Shown in pieces: positions 1-12,564 of a DNA stretch of 64,000 nt. The position numbers and the translations under genes are program-made. Origin of the DNA: Sordaria brevicollis. Lineage: Eukaryota > Ascomycota > Sordariomycetes > Sordariales > Sordariaceae. Every line of letters begins with the position of its first letter. The first letter of the stretch is position 1. The notes under the pieces were generated by a model, which ran no database searches, had not been told where the DNA came from, and worked only from the letters and a program-made list of their open reading frames with translations. The stretch is taken from the NCBI GenBank assembly GCA_033439795.1, contig JAUTDP010000017.1, positions 186,001-250,000 on the forward strand, given 5' to 3'.

Positions 1-463
1 CTTGAACATGGAAATGGAAATGGCTTTGGCAAGTCCGCTAAACTTGTTTAGGGAGTCGTTCCTGAGCACTGCAGGCAAGTGGAGCGCCAAGCTTCCAGGC
101 CACGGTCCCTTCTCCACAAAGGCCGATCACTGGGAGGCTCCACCGGTCCGTCCGTTTCACAAGCTCCACGCCCGACTTTCCACTTGACCTCACGCGTCCC
201 ACTGCAAGAACGACATCATCGCCCGCTGCAGCACAGCAAACGAAAGGCCATTTTTGCTGCCACCCGCCCGCATCGCGTGGTACATTTGCCCTCAACTGAG
301 CCTCGAAAACGCTGCGAGTACCAACTACGTCTGTCGGCGACTCAGACCATAATCAAAAGCGACCATTTCAACTGTGCGCGTCGCCTAATATGAACCCCCC
401 CGCCGATATATAGCCCCTTTCCTTATCGTCCTCCGAGCAGCATCACAACACTCCCCATCCAAC
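1..463. other. 5' flank of the PHD-finger gene
   Basis: No coding region is supported here. A TATA-like stretch (gatatatag, 405-413) lies about 50 bp before the start codon at 464, followed by a pyrimidine-rich leader. The overlapping short reading frames on both strands show no recognisable domain and look like chance open frames. Confidence 0.5.
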
Positions 464-3400
464 ATGTCCGATCCCGAAGCAATCGCGCCGTCCAACGCGA
501 TGGACGAGCCCATCTCCCCACGTCAGAACGCGCCGCCCATTCAACAGGCCATCCAGACGCTCGGTGCCCTGAACCCCCTCAACTCTCTCGACATGCCTGC
601 CGACCCGGATGCCCAAGCTACCGTTACCGATTTCCTCGACTTTACGGAATATCTTCCCGCTGACATAATGCGCTCCCTCACTCTCATCACTAAACTCGAT
701 GAAAACTATGTGGACGCGTCCACAAAAGTCCACGAACTCACCACCAAATGGTCTCAACTACCCAACATTCCGCCCTCGGAGCGGACCAGCGCCGTCGAGC
801 TACGTGCCGATATCTCTGAATGGCTTCGACAAGGCATGAATGCCCGTGTTTCCTCCCACGCCGAAGCCGTACGAATGGACGGAGTGGTCAAACGACATCA
901 CAGCCGCGTTAAGACCATTCTTTCCAAGCTCGAGACCATGCTTGAGAACTACCCGCCGCCAGAAGAGATCAAGAGCCCCGTTGCAACTTTCAAGTCGCCC
1001 CAGACAGTGGCAGGGTCAAAGGTACTACCACCAAGACTTGATGGTCAGAAAACGCGACGACATCGAATACCGAGAATCACAGTCCCTGGAGAGGTCTTGG
1101 CACCATACGAACTCAACTACGAACCCTTCACAAGCGGTAGCGAGAGCAGTTCCGAGGACGAGGACGCGACATCTCTGTCCACCAGCCGTGTAACTCCAGC
1201 ACCTCAGCCACGCATCAAGGTTACGAAGGCTTCTGCCCGTCCTAATAAGGCTGGAAAAGCCCCTAAACCAAGAACATCCGTACCCCCGCCGCATATTCCA
1301 GGCAGCGAGTTATCCACGGGCGCCCAGCTGACCCATCTGGGCCCGGCTCCAGCGAACTCTGCTGTAGGCACTCCAGAGGCTCCCTGGGGGCAGCTTACGC
1401 CGGCCGAACTCGCCAAGCTTAGGAAAAAGATGAAGAAGAATGCAGCCTGGACTCCCTCAGTTACCATGATAGCTCGAGAACTCCAAGCTTTGGGACGCGG
1501 TTATGAAGCCTTCCAAGCTGCGAAGCAAAAAGCGGAACAAGAAGGAAAGGTCTTTGAGGGAAAGATGCCTGTCCCAGTCAAGAACCCCACAACTGGAGAG
1601 ATGCAGATGCCCGTGGGCGCGGTCTCGGAAGAGGCCTTGGCAGCAGATGAGGCCAATACATATAATCGCGGCATGAAGTTGAACGAAGCTAAGAAACTTA
1701 AGAGAGAGCAGCTCGCACAGCAGGCTGCGATCGAGGCTGAAGAATCGGCAAAGCTGTTGGATAATGTTGCCCGGATCCTGATGAATAACTCGCAACCTGC
1801 TATTACCCAACCACCCCCTACCCCTGCGCTTGTCAACAACAGCCGACCGAAGCAGCCAAAGAAGCGCAAGAGAGAGTCGGTTCTTGACGCCGATGCGGCG
1901 AGACCGGAATCACATATCAAGCGGGTGAAAAACGAGACTCCTGTCCCTACTCCACAGCTGAACCGTCAACCACACCAGAGAACGACCGTGCCTACACCGG
2001 TTTTGCATTCCACAACCCCTATTCCCCTCCCTATCCATGCCCAAGATCACTCCAGCGCTGCCAAATCCAGTGCCTCGGTCGCTTCGGCGACATCTCCCGC
2101 ACCAAGCAGCATCGCCGGAAGCTCCAGCGCGGCCCCTCCAGTTCCGCCTATCAAGCTGCCATCTGCTGAGACCCCAATTCCACCGCCGCTACGGTCGCCC
2201 AGAAAGTCTACAACTCCGATTCTTCCTCCTGTTAGAGAGACGAGGAAGACGCAAACGACTCGCGCCCAGGAGCAGCAGCAACAGCCACAACAACAAACAC
2301 AAACCCAGGCACAACCCCAGACACAACCACAACCTATACCACAGCCGATACAACAGCAGCAACAACAAGAACAACCGCTTCCGCCGCCGCAGCAAAATCA
2401 AATACCGCCGAATCAGCAATTACAGGTACAGCAGCAACAGAAGGAACCAAGGAATTCGTCCCGAAAAACAACTCCAGCTGCAGACGTGCCCAGTCACACA
2501 CCAGATTCCGAAGAACTAGCAGTGGTCACAACAACGACTGCACCTCCCAGTGTGGCGTCAACCACCTCTATACGTCGTAAGGCTTCTAGCATAGAACCCC
2601 AGCCTTCCCTTGCATCAGATCGCCCTCGTCGCACAAGTACTGCCCGGAACACCCCTGCACCAGACAAGGCTCCGGCAGAGACGACCACAACTACACGTGC
2701 AGCCGGAAAGCGGACCAAACGACCAGCGCCAGGTGTCATTAGCCGAACCGTGAGCGGCGGCAATAGTGCTGTTGGGAAACGAAAAGCCGCGCCAAAGAAA
2801 AGCGCCCGCACCGGGAAGGTTAAGGACAAGGCAGCTGCGGAAGGTCGACAAGCGGCGGCGGCGGCAGCGGCATCAGCAGCCGCTGCCGGAACCAGACAGG
2901 AGGGGGAAGTCGAAGTGGATGATGAGGGGAACGTGATCGATCCTAACGAGCCGCGATACTGCCTGTGCAACCGCGTGAGCTTCGGGATCATGATCCAGTG
3001 TGACAACGTTGATGTGAGTAAACAACCCACAAAGAACAAGAAGTCAGCATCCAAGAAGTCCGGCAAGGCCGCAGCAAGTCGAGGCTCGGCAACTGCCACG
3101 TCCACAAGTTCCATATCTACAAGATCAAAGAGCAACCGAAATCGGGGAGCAGACGAGGACGAACATGAAGAAGAACAAAACGAAGAGCAAGCGCCGAGTA
3201 AAGAAGAAGAAGATAGAGAGAACGCTGAAAGCAAAAGGGTGAGAACCGCCCAGAGCCAGTGCTCGAACAAATCCAATGATGATGATGATGATGATAATGA
3301 TGATGAGAAGCGAGGCGGAGCGTGTCAGAACCACTCGGATGGATTCAAGGCTAACGATCGTGTCTCTCCACAGAAATGCCAGCAGGAATGGTTTCATCTC

Positions 3401-3520
3401 GAATGCGTCGGACTCACGGCGATTCCGGCTAGAACCACAAAGTGGTATTGTCCCGACTGTCGCAAGGCGCTAAACATTGGCGAGAAGGGCGAAGTCAGTG
3501 CCAGAGGCGTCAAGGCGTAA
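464..3520 (+). CDS. ING-family PHD-finger chromatin protein
   Basis: This is probably a histone-tail reader subunit of a histone acetyltransferase or deacetylase complex in the nucleus. The first ~160 residues resemble an ING N-terminal helical domain (FLDFTEYLPADIMRSL, ITKLDENY). A long disordered middle follows, with polyQ at about 2270-2450 and poly-Ala/Lys-rich stretches. The C-terminus is a PHD finger: CLC, then CDNVD, KCQQEWFHLEC and CPDC. A canonical intron splits the finger at 3014-3373 (donor GTGAGT, branch GCTAAC, acceptor CACAG). It is 360 nt, phase 0 and stop-free. Removing it gives about 897 residues and joins the zinc ligands at normal spacing. The ATG at 464 lies in AACATGTCC. 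Which yeast ING protein it matches (Yng1, Yng2 or Pho23) cannot be decided by eye. Confidence 0.85.
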   Translation: MSDPEAIAPSNAMDEPISPRQNAPPIQQAIQTLGALNPLNSLDMPADPDAQATVTDFLDFTEYLPADIMRSLTLITKLDENYVDASTKVHELTTKWSQLPNIPPSERTSAVELRADISEWLRQGMNARVSSHAEAVRMDGVVKRHHSRVKTILSKLETMLENYPPPEEIKSPVATFKSPQTVAGSKVLPPRLDGQKTRRHRIPRITVPGEVLAPYELNYEPFTSGSESSSEDEDATSLSTSRVTPAPQPRIKVTKASARPNKAGKAPKPRTSVPPPHIPGSELSTGAQLTHLGPAPANSAVGTPEAPWGQLTPAELAKLRKKMKKNAAWTPSVTMIARELQALGRGYEAFQAAKQKAEQEGKVFEGKMPVPVKNPTTGEMQMPVGAVSEEALAADEANTYNRGMKLNEAKKLKREQLAQQAAIEAEESAKLLDNVARILMNNSQPAITQPPPTPALVNNSRPKQPKKRKRESVLDADAARPESHIKRVKNETPVPTPQLNRQPHQRTTVPTPVLHSTTPIPLPIHAQDHSSAAKSSASVASATSPAPSSIAGSSSAAPPVPPIKLPSAETPIPPPLRSPRKSTTPILPPVRETRKTQTTRAQEQQQQPQQQTQTQAQPQTQPQPIPQPIQQQQQQEQPLPPPQQNQIPPNQQLQVQQQQKEPRNSSRKTTPAADVPSHTPDSEELAVVTTTTAPPSVASTTSIRRKASSIEPQPSLASDRPRRTSTARNTPAPDKAPAETTTTTRAAGKRTKRPAPGVISRTVSGGNSAVGKRKAAPKKSARTGKVKDKAAAEGRQAAAAAAASAAAAGTRQEGEVEVDDEGNVIDPNEPRYCLCNRVSFGIMIQCDNVDVSKQPTKNKKSASKKSGKAAASRGSATATSTSSISTRSKSNRNRGADEDEHEEEQNEEQAPSKEEEDRENAESKRVRTAQSQCSNKSNDDDDDDNDDEKRGGACQNHSDGFKANDRVSPQKCQQEWFHLECVGLTAIPARTTKWYCPDCRKALNIGEKGEVSARGVKA

Positions 3521-4382
3521 AGGGCTGTAGCTATCGATGCCGAGAGGTTCCTCAAGACCTAGAGCCCCGTTGAAATTTTCGAGACAGGGTTGGTAGGCTG
3601 TTTATCTCATGTTCTGATTATGTAACAGCCAGCATAGGGTCAAGTTGGCTGCGTGGTAAATGCATTTTTCGGAGCGTTGGTTTTCGGTTCGAAAAACGCT
3701 GGTGTCTGATCAAGGCGCTTGGTAGCGCATTGTGGGAATTACAACCTGGCCATCATGTCAAGCGGAATGTTGACTTTCCCACTTTACCATATTCGGTAAT
3801 TATTCGAGTATGCGGATCACCGTATATTGGGATATGGACTTTAGTAGCATCGCTATCACGTATGGGAGCTGCTCATACCCAGGCCTATAGGCTGAGAAAA
3901 GGAGGACTTTTGGACCAGATGCTGGCCAGCTTGGAGAAAGAAAGCTTTTGTTATAGCGTGAAGAGATATCTCATAGCGAGCGGGTTGGAAGGCAAGAGAG
4001 GCCTGGAAAGAACATGTATAAGGTTTATATACTGATCATACAAACCCATGCCGTTGCGCACGAAATCGTCCCGAAAACAACACTGCCTTTTTCGTGTTGA
4101 TCTTCAATGTGTGCCTGCCAAGCCCGTAACGACAATCGCGGGGATCGTCGTCGGGATCGATGGAGCAAACGGAAACGCAACACGGCAATGGAACCTATTT
4201 GGCGATCAACGTGTCATACCCGGCATCATCGGGGGGGGGCCAGAGGTCGGAACTCAAACCTCCTTCCATTCACTACGATAACCATCGTTGTTTCGGTTTT
4301 TCGTACTTACACCACCTCACGTACATTACTTATTTATTAGACAGATCACTGCTTCCCTCCCCGTTCAACCACCTCCCACTCA
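3521..4382. other. Intergenic: 3' flank of PHD gene and promoter of SnoaL-like gene
   Basis: I see no supported gene in this stretch. It contains a short G-run near 4230 and pyrimidine-rich sequence just before the ATG at 4383, as expected for a fungal promoter and leader. Confidence 0.5.
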
Positions 4383-4992
4383 ATGGATTCCCAACACCAC
4401 CAGAACGCTTCCGGTTACAATCCTACCTGGCCTACAAATCTAGATGCTGCTACTCACGCCGCCCGCGCTAATGTTTCCCAATTCATCACTCACTTCTTCC
4501 AAGTATCCGACAACCCGGACCTAACTGAGGAATGGCTCAGCTTTTTCGGAGACGAAGCCAAGTTGGTGATGGGTGATAAAGTTGCTGAAGGAAAGGAAGG
4601 TGCGTATGCTACCATATTCGTCAAGCCATTTACAATTTAAGCGGAAGCTAACCGCTGCCTGCGCAGAAATCCGCACCCTAAGAAAAGGAATGTGGGAAAA
4701 AGTTAAGGCGAGGAAGCATACGGTTCGGAAGGTATTTCCTGCCGTCTTCCCCTCTGGTACTGTGGGTGGGAATGATGATGGTGTGCTGGAGTTTATGCTT
4801 TACGGGACGGTAGTTTATCAGTTCGGGGAGAATGGAGGCAAGGAGGACAAGATGGATTGGGCGGCAAGGGCGGAGTTGATTCCACAATCTAGTACTAGGA
4901 AGGATGGTGAGGGTTCGTTGGAGGTGGAGGGAAATACGACAAAGTATGTGTTTGGGAGGTATAGAGTTTATTTGGCTGCTGGTGTTGAGTAA
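4383..4992 (+). CDS. SnoaL/NTF2-like small protein
   Basis: Two exons, 4383-4599 and 4667-4992, encode about 180 residues. The 67-nt intron has donor GTGCGT, branch GCTAAC and acceptor GCGCAG in phase 1, and the two frames join exactly. The sequence resembles the fungal SnoaL-like family, which adopts the cone-shaped NTF2 fold: an N-terminal helix with ATHAARANVSQFITHFF, then DEAKLVMGDK, then strands ending FGRYRVYLAAG. Members of this fold bind small hydrophobic ligands or act as cyclases or isomerases, but no catalytic residue pattern can be assigned here. It stands alone with long spacers on both sides. The gene is well supported; the function is not known. Confidence 0.8.
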
Positions 4993-7900
4993 GGGGGGAA
5001 ATATGGAGAGGGAGCGGGTTACGAGGTGAAAGGTAGTGTGGTAACTACTGCTGAGGTTTGATGGATGAGTATAGACATGATAATGTTCATAAAGAAATTG
5101 GTCCTGATTTGAAAGGCTCAATCAATCTGCATATGAGGCTTGCGAAGAATGTGTTGAGTCCGTGTTTGCATCGCGGGTGTCTCAGATCTGTTGGACCTGT
5201 ATTGTGAAGGTGGTAGTTTGGTGTCAGTTGAAGTTGGCTTATTGTACTAACTTCATACCAACAAAGTACACACTGCTTCTGTGAGTGTATTAAAGCAGTA
5301 CTAACAGCACTTACACTACCATGCCGACTTCCCAAAGACTTCAAGTTGCCAGGCCATTTATTACCATAGTTTCCGAGTTCACAACAACAATATCAGGTCC
5401 ATTCATCTCTGACGATAACGCTTCTAAGCGGTTCCATTTCTAGCACAGCAGCCAGGCATTCTCCTCAAAGGAAACCCCCGAAGAAAGTGGAAGTCCGTCT
5501 ACCACTAAACCAACCCCACCCCCCTATTGAATACGTAACTCTAGCAACCCACATGACACGCCCGGAGTGTCACCCGCCCATGACGGCGGGATAGAAAGAG
5601 ACAAGGCACATGCAAGCCAGCTGACTTTTGAAACCCCCCTTACCTTGTTCCTCTTCTTTTGCCCATTTATTCAGCCTGGAAAAACCTATCGGCATTTGTT
5701 TGGTCGGCAGCAAGATTCAGTCTTTCGCTTTCGCTTGACTGCCATAGGACAAATCTGGCGAGAGAGAATGTGTGCCCAGGCAGAGCTGAGGTAAGAGATC
5801 AGCTCAGGCATGGCTATCTTCCTATCATAAAGTCTAGGGGCGGGGTACCTATGGTCCTAGGCTTAACCGTCAAGACATCGGCGAGTGACGAACGAACGAG
5901 CGAACGACGCCGATGGCCCCGACGATTCCATTGCGGGGAAGATTAATGGAAGGGAGCACAAGCACCTTATACCTCACTCACTCTCAGCCAGCCGCGGATC
6001 AGGCGAGCGGCGTAACACAACATCAATCCAAGATGACTCCTTTTTGGGGTTACCATAGTCTGCGAAATCGGCGAGTCGGTTGCTTCCGGGTGACTATGAT
6101 ACTGGATCGGGACTCTGGCTGAACTGGTTCGCCAGGTGAGAGCAATGTCGGGTACGCAACAAATGCGTACTGCCGGTCAACTCGAAGCAGCTCCAACACC
6201 ACCTCCATCTGGCATGTCTATAGGTACGATGACGTGATGTAAGACGGGCCTCCTACCCTGAACCCCTAACAGGTGGGAATCAAAGGACTTTAAGATAACG
6301 ACAACGAAAAGCCCAAGCGGAGGATGTGTGAGCTCAGCCCATGTGAATGACTGAAGGTGCCAGTCCCATACAATCAATCCCATCATATGTAGCCGACACG
6401 ACAATGGTGATTATCCTTTGTAGATCGTCCGGGATGACTAAAACGAAGGGCCGTGTTGACCATGTGCCATGTGAGCTCGATACTACTAGTCATCAGCCCT
6501 GGGCGGCTATCTGTCTAACAGACGGGACTCCTATAACAGCTCGAACAGTAACATTGGATAACAGGATGTTCTTCACGGTCATGAATCGCACACGGATCCA
6601 TGGCCCATCCACCCATCTGAAGCATGGGAACTTGCCTCTCCACGATGACGTAGTCTTAAAATGCTTGTGTCCGAGATGAAATGAACGACCCTACCACAGC
6701 TAGAGAACTGGTCTCCTCATGAACCATCCAACTTTGAGCCATTTGCATATCCTAGCAGCAAGCCACTTCCGCCCATTGGAGGCTTATGAATAGGCAGACC
6801 AAGATCCCTTTCATATTGCCACAAAGAGGGAGTCAGCTGGTCTTCCCGATACAATGTACATACCTACCTACAAGAGGAGAGAAGACAAGTGAAGTAAAGA
6901 GAAGCGCCGAAGGTCGGTGTGTGAGTGATGTGATTAGGTGATAGATACCGAGCGGTGGGAGCACCGGGGAGGGGAGGACTGGGTATCTGGATATAGATCA
7001 TCGCCCCGCCATCGGCGTCCATTCAGCGGTTTCCGTTCGTTGTAACACTGGCCTGCCAGGTACATGGGGGTACTTGTGCCTTGCTGCGTTGGTGATGATG
7101 GAGATAGGGGCTCTCTCTCTCTCTTGGGGTCTTATCTCGGGACATGGGAACCGTCACGCTATCCCGCTCACGGGTTGAACGTCACGAATGGCACGAATGG
7201 AGTTCCAGCATCAGTGGGGACTCATGCCTCGTCCCTTTGCACCTGCATTACGGAGCCCCACACGCTGACAACCACGCTGAAGATCTCCCCGCCTCAGATG
7301 CCCGCTTCCACCTCACAACTCAACTGAAATCCCGGACGACTCCCGAACCAAACCGCTGTTCTGCTGTCTCTTGAGGGTATCTCCAGGTGGTGATAGGTAT
7401 CCAGGTCGGGTATCTCAGCCAAGGCGCCCTACATCTCAAACTGAACCGTCCACGGATGTGTGGATTCCGCTCTTTCTCTTGTCCCACATCCCAGCTGTTC
7501 ATCGCAGCCAGTAACAGGCCTCACAGTGCTCAGAATCCCAGGTGACTGGTCAGGAAGGTCCTCACAACCCCGTCACCCCGAGTCACCGCCTACGCAAGGA
7601 GCCAGGTACCTCCCTCTACCTCTCCATACCTCTAGGTACCAGGCAAGACCTGGCGCCAGGCACTGTCCAGCAAGGTGTAGGCAGTTGCTGGATGATCCTG
7701 GCCGTTGACCCGTAACTTCCATCCACTTGGGGGGGGGGGGGGCTGTTGACGTCGGTAGTCACTACCTCTCTGACTCCTCTCCTAGCATTGCTTCAATTCC
7801 ATCCGACCTCTTCTTCTTTTCCTTTACACAACTACAAACTGCCACACACTAGAGCATAGACACACACAAGGCACAACAGAACCGAGTTTCCGACCAGTAA

Positions 7901-8448
7901 CCATTTACGATCACGACCGTTCAACGACTAGCATACGCCGGCGACTTCCATCCCTTCTGTCTTTGCTTTGATCACGACTCATTACGACCAATACACGCTC
8001 TACTACTAATATAACGACAACTATCTGTAATACCGCGTCACTTCAACTGCCGCTTTACTTTCCCTTTGCTTTGCATTCATCATCCTCTTTTCCGTTTGTC
8101 TCTCTGTCGCAGGGTTGGCTCTGCGATTACACTCCTTTGTCCCCCGGTAACATTGCGATACTACAACTCCCGACACCAGTCTAGCGCTCGACTGCCTCGA
8201 CGCTCTCGATAACATCATCGTTCGAATTCGCCAATAGCTTTCCGGTCTTACGTCCCGCCGAACACACACCGTACAACCCGTGTATAACCATTCAGTGTAC
8301 CGAGTCTCTTCACCATATACATATCTGCGGTATTCACTCCCTGAGAACGCCGGCCACCTGTGTCTCTGCGTATCTTGAGAGCTCCGAACGCTTGTTGCTT
8401 CTTTCCTCGGGCAGGAACCTGCTCGACCCCTCTCCCTAGTTGCCATTC
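4993..8448. other. Long intergenic region upstream of the BCAS3-like gene
   Basis: About 3.4 kb without a supported gene. It holds a CT microsatellite near 7110, a 14-base G run at 7729-7742 and several TACCTAGGTA-like palindromic bits around 7600-7645. The last ~600 bp are C/T-rich with many ACGAC/ACACA stretches, like a long fungal 5' leader. Open frames here are short, lack domains, and many begin at non-ATG codons. Confidence 0.5.
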
Positions 8449-11400
8449 ATGCCAGGTTCGTTATACTTCTTGACACAACCAGAGTGATTACTTTCATATT
8501 CTGACACAAGGCTCTGATAGCCTCTAAGAAAGACCGGAAGAATGGCAAGGACAGTGGCGGAGTGGTCGCAGCGGTGACGAAACAGGGCGCCAAGTTCTCG
8601 TGGGTTCCCCTCTTGTTCAACGGATGATCATCTGTGCTCGAGTGCCAGTCACCACTTGGACTGCTCGGTCTAATCTTTAGTGAAATGCATAGAAACACGA
8701 ACGACGCCAAAGACGCCTCGTCGAGCCCCTCGCCGACCCCTACCCCGATACAGGCAGTGACGGTTCCCGATAGCATGCCTATTGCTCCATCTCCCCGGGA
8801 TCGAATTACCTCCCCTTATCTCGATGCCGTCTCCACAGCTTCGTTCGCAACTAGCCCTTCGCCGAATGCTAGAGAATGGATGAAAAACGCTACAGGCATG
8901 GCAGGCTCGCCCGGAAACCTGATTAGCTTGTCGGGCGAGTCTCCTCCCACGGCTCCCTCGTCCTATACTCCTTCCTCATTCGAAGATACGCGCGGCATGT
9001 CCTCGGGCTGGTCCTCCCCCAGACCTCCCAGCAATCTCTATGCAGCCTCGGTTTCGCCTCCGACTGCCGGCCGCCGACCCATGAGTTTTCACATGGCTAG
9101 ATCCCCTGCGGAGCTTCACGGACACTTGGGCGAGCCATCATCTAGGAGAAGCTCAATGCACTCGCACTTTGCGCGCGCAGGAAACCCACCGCTGCCTCAT
9201 CAACCGCAACCCCATTTCTACGCTGCCCCCGACTTTAATTTGGATACCCAGCGCCATGACGGCATCAAGGCGGGTGAAAGAGGATATTTCTTTGGATATG
9301 ATACTATCGCATCTCCGACCGTGGATCATGTTATGAGGAGCGATAAGGTCGTCTTGGCTGGATACGAGGGCGGTCTGGAAGTTCACAAGCTTACAAAGGG
9401 AGGTCGCTTGGAAGCCTTTGCGAGTTTGAAGGGATTGCGTGGAGGCGTGTATCATGCCAAGGTTCTTCCATGGACAGCTGCGCAAGCGGATGTATTCCCC
9501 CTGATTGCAGTGGTTGTCCATGGTCCAGATCTTCCTCCTGTTCAATCCGCTCCTGGCTTGGCCCCCAAAACCGGAGGCGACTATGATGCCGTGTCTGAGG
9601 ATAGGTCCGAGGCCATGGCTAACGTCCCGCTCGATGCTCCCAAAGATACCCCGAGTGATAGGGCGGTGCCTGGTTTCATAGAGTGTTACCAGACGACCGT
9701 CGAAGTTTACTCGCTTAGGACCAACAAGCTAGTCGACATTCTCCTCGAGGCACCGAAAGTCCCGTTGAAGACTTCGGTCTTGAGCCCGATCTTCCAAGCG
9801 CCCCTCCCATCTGGTGCTTTCCACATCCATGCGGATGGTGGAAGTATCGTGGTATCGTCTGGAGTCACGGGTGAATGCTGGGTGTATCAGCAGGTCATAA
9901 CGGACGAATCCGCGCCCCGTTTCGTTTGCCATGGAAAGCTATGGACGACACTCCAGCAGACTCCTAGAGGTAGCGAGGGGTCGCAGGACATGAGCCAGAA
10001 TTACACACCTTTGCCGCCTCGGCCACGGCCTCAGACTGCCATTTTGAGCGTCAAAGGAAAATGGATCGCTTACTGCCCGGCTACGCCGTCTTCGCAGATT
10101 AGTCTTCGAGCGACTGTTCCGGTTCCAATCTACGGTCGAGCTCCGAATCTGTCTTCGTTGACACCTGGTCAGCTGCCACCCGCTTCGTCCGAGATCGATC
10201 TTCCGTTGGGCGACAGCGTTGTGAACAAGATTGTACGAGACGCAACCCAGGAGCTCATTCAAGGTGCAAAATGGGTCGGTAAGCAGGGCTGGCAGGCTTG
10301 GAATAGCTACTGGAACCCGCAAACAAACTCGAGCAGCCGGTCACCTGTTCTTGCCCCTCAGAGCTGGGGAGGATCTGCCCAGCCGGACCCCTCTCAGTTT
10401 CCTCCTACACATGGTGCTGTCACTCCGCCAGTTGCGAAAGATCCTAACATGATCTCGATTGTGGATCTGGAAACATTGTCCTCATCGGCCACCATTCACC
10501 CGGTTACCACCTTTCATTTACACTCAGGGTGCAGCTTTCTCTCTTTCTCTCCATCTGGTCTATCGCTGTTTACTGCCAGCTGCAAGGGAGATGTTCAGAC
10601 TGTCTGGGACTTGATGCGTTTGCAGTACACCAAATCGTCGCCCTTGCAGGGTGCTGGCTTGTCTGCTATGGGAGGCCCAAGAGTGCGCCAGGTTGCGCAG
10701 TTCTCCCGTATGACTGTAACACGCGTTGTCGATGTGGCCTGGACTAAACCCAACGGTGAGCGCATAGCCATGGTCACGGAACGTGGCACCGTCCATATCC
10801 TGGATCTACCGACAAGCGCCTTTACCTGGCCTCCCCCACGCCGCCGAATGAGGCAGACTGAGGCAACAAATTCGATCTCGGAAGGCACATCTGCGGTCGC
10901 GATCGCTTCCAACGCCTTGAGCTCTGTCCGCGAAGTAGCCCGGCCACTCATCAGCCGACCACGCAGGACTAGTAGCAACGGACAGCTTGTGGGATCTGGA
11001 ATTGGCGAGTACGCAACGCACGGTGGAAAGGTTCTTGCTGCGAGTATTAGTCATTCTCTCGGCAAAACTGGACATGCCATTAGCCAGCTGAGGCACACAG
11101 GCGAAAACCGGGTATCTCTACCGTCAAGCCACTCCCCTCCTGGACCGTCCTGCGTGACGTGGGTGACTGGCAAGAGGGGTCACTTGATGTATGTTCTGGG
11201 CAACGGTCTTGTTCGCTCTTTTGCCGTCACGAACCGTAGGGCAACGGGCGGTGAGAAGCGAGCCCCACGGCTTTCTAGATGCAAGGATGTGAAGGTTCCT
11301 CTGATGCCCGACCTCTCCTTGGCACCGCGCGCGAAGGCTTTCCTCGACCAGGAAGAATATTACGAGTTCACGGAGAGGGACTTTGAGCTGGGCAACGAGA

Positions 11401-11915
11401 CGATGGTTCTGGATCGACACCGTGCCAGAGCGAAGGCCAAGAATTTTGCCGCAAGGTCATCAATCCCGCAAGCTGAGATAGAGTCTAGCGCGCCGTATCA
11501 ACCCTTCCACACTGATAGGCGTGTTGCGCTGTTCGAGATCGAAGATGGATGGGGGGCAGAACGGCTATCAGATCTGATGGGTGCGGCGTCCCTTGACGAC
11601 GAGCCCAGCCAAAAGAAAAAGGAGGGTTCGAAGTCAGGAGCTCCAAAGGCCTGGGCGTTTGGCGGCAGTATCCCAGGAAGAAAGCTGGATCTAGGACTAC
11701 ACCAGTTGGGCGATGACGACTTCGTGTTCAACGACGATCTGAGGGCTCTTCCTGCCTCGGCGATGGAACGAGTCCTAGAACGAGACGGGAACAATGACCA
11801 AGTTGTAGTCACGACGCGTAGAAAGCGTGGGGTTTCCCGCCTGACGGCCCAGGACTATGATGGGTTCTTTGAGGATGATTGCGAGGTGCTCGATTTTGCA
11901 GACCAGCGAGTTTGA
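8449..11915 (+). CDS. BCAS3-like WD-repeat protein
   Basis: Three exons are inferred: 8449-8455 (only 7 nt), 8521-8599 and 8681-11915, about 1106 residues. Introns are 8456-8520 and 8600-8680 (donors GTTCGT and GTGGGT, acceptors GATAG and TTTAG), and phases join to read MPASKKDRKNG followed by EMHRNTNDAKD. This is better than the in-frame GTG at 8634, which would give an unusual start. The N-terminus is Ser/Pro-rich and disordered. WD-type blades follow, for example HSGCSFLSFSPSGLSLFTASCKGDVQTVWDL and RVVDVAWTKPNGERIAMVTERGTVHILDL, then a BCAS3-type C-terminal region. In animals BCAS3 binds phosphoinositides at autophagosome formation sites. A similar role here is inference only. The assignment rests on blade pattern and C-terminal resemblance. 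Confidence 0.8.
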
Positions 11916-12564
11916 GCAAAGCCAGGACAGTCTGCTTTTCCCCATCGGCGTGGTGTGCATACTTGCTTATTTGACTTCGTTTAGCTTTGCTGTTTACCTA
12001 CGGTGACGGGATCAACGACTACAAACCAACAAATAAATCAAAGCAAAAACTTTGGATTAACGATCAACTTGGCTTATTCACATTTGCCATTGGTAGCTCT
12101 TACTTTCCAAGTCTACCTCCTTTCTGGCGCTGGAATGGAGTCTGGGTTACCAGGTTTTGTTGGAGATGGTTGTGCTGTGAGCATGCAACTTTTGATACGG
12201 GAACACAGGACAAACATCTGGGTTGCTACTTGACTTGATAAGCATAAACACAAACCACCAAAGCAAACCAAGAAATCAATAATAGACTTTGAAGAACAAT
12301 GTTCCAGATACCATGGTGAAATCTTGCGATGTTGTGTGCGATAGAGTTCGATCGCCCCGAGACTGTTTCCCCCCTGCCAACCCAAAATGCACATGGAGGA
12401 TGTCACAGACAAGTTCGTCCCATAGGCCCTTTACAAACGACTTGAGGACACGCCCTGGTTCATTGGGAACAGTATCACTATCCCAACTTGCTTGAAGATC
12501 TCCTCGGTTCGTTGCCAATTCAAACTTTCCCTCTTTCGTATTTCCTTCTTCACCTAGTATAGGT
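11916..12564. other. 3' flank of BCAS3-like gene up to the repeat island
   Basis: No gene is supported. Base composition is ordinary up to about 12,540 and then becomes AT-rich at the repeat boundary. Confidence 0.5.

Noticed and set aside
2494..3276. 260-codon minus-strand open frame
   Set aside because: Antisense to the low-complexity part of the PHD-finger gene; poly-Ser/Ala artefact.
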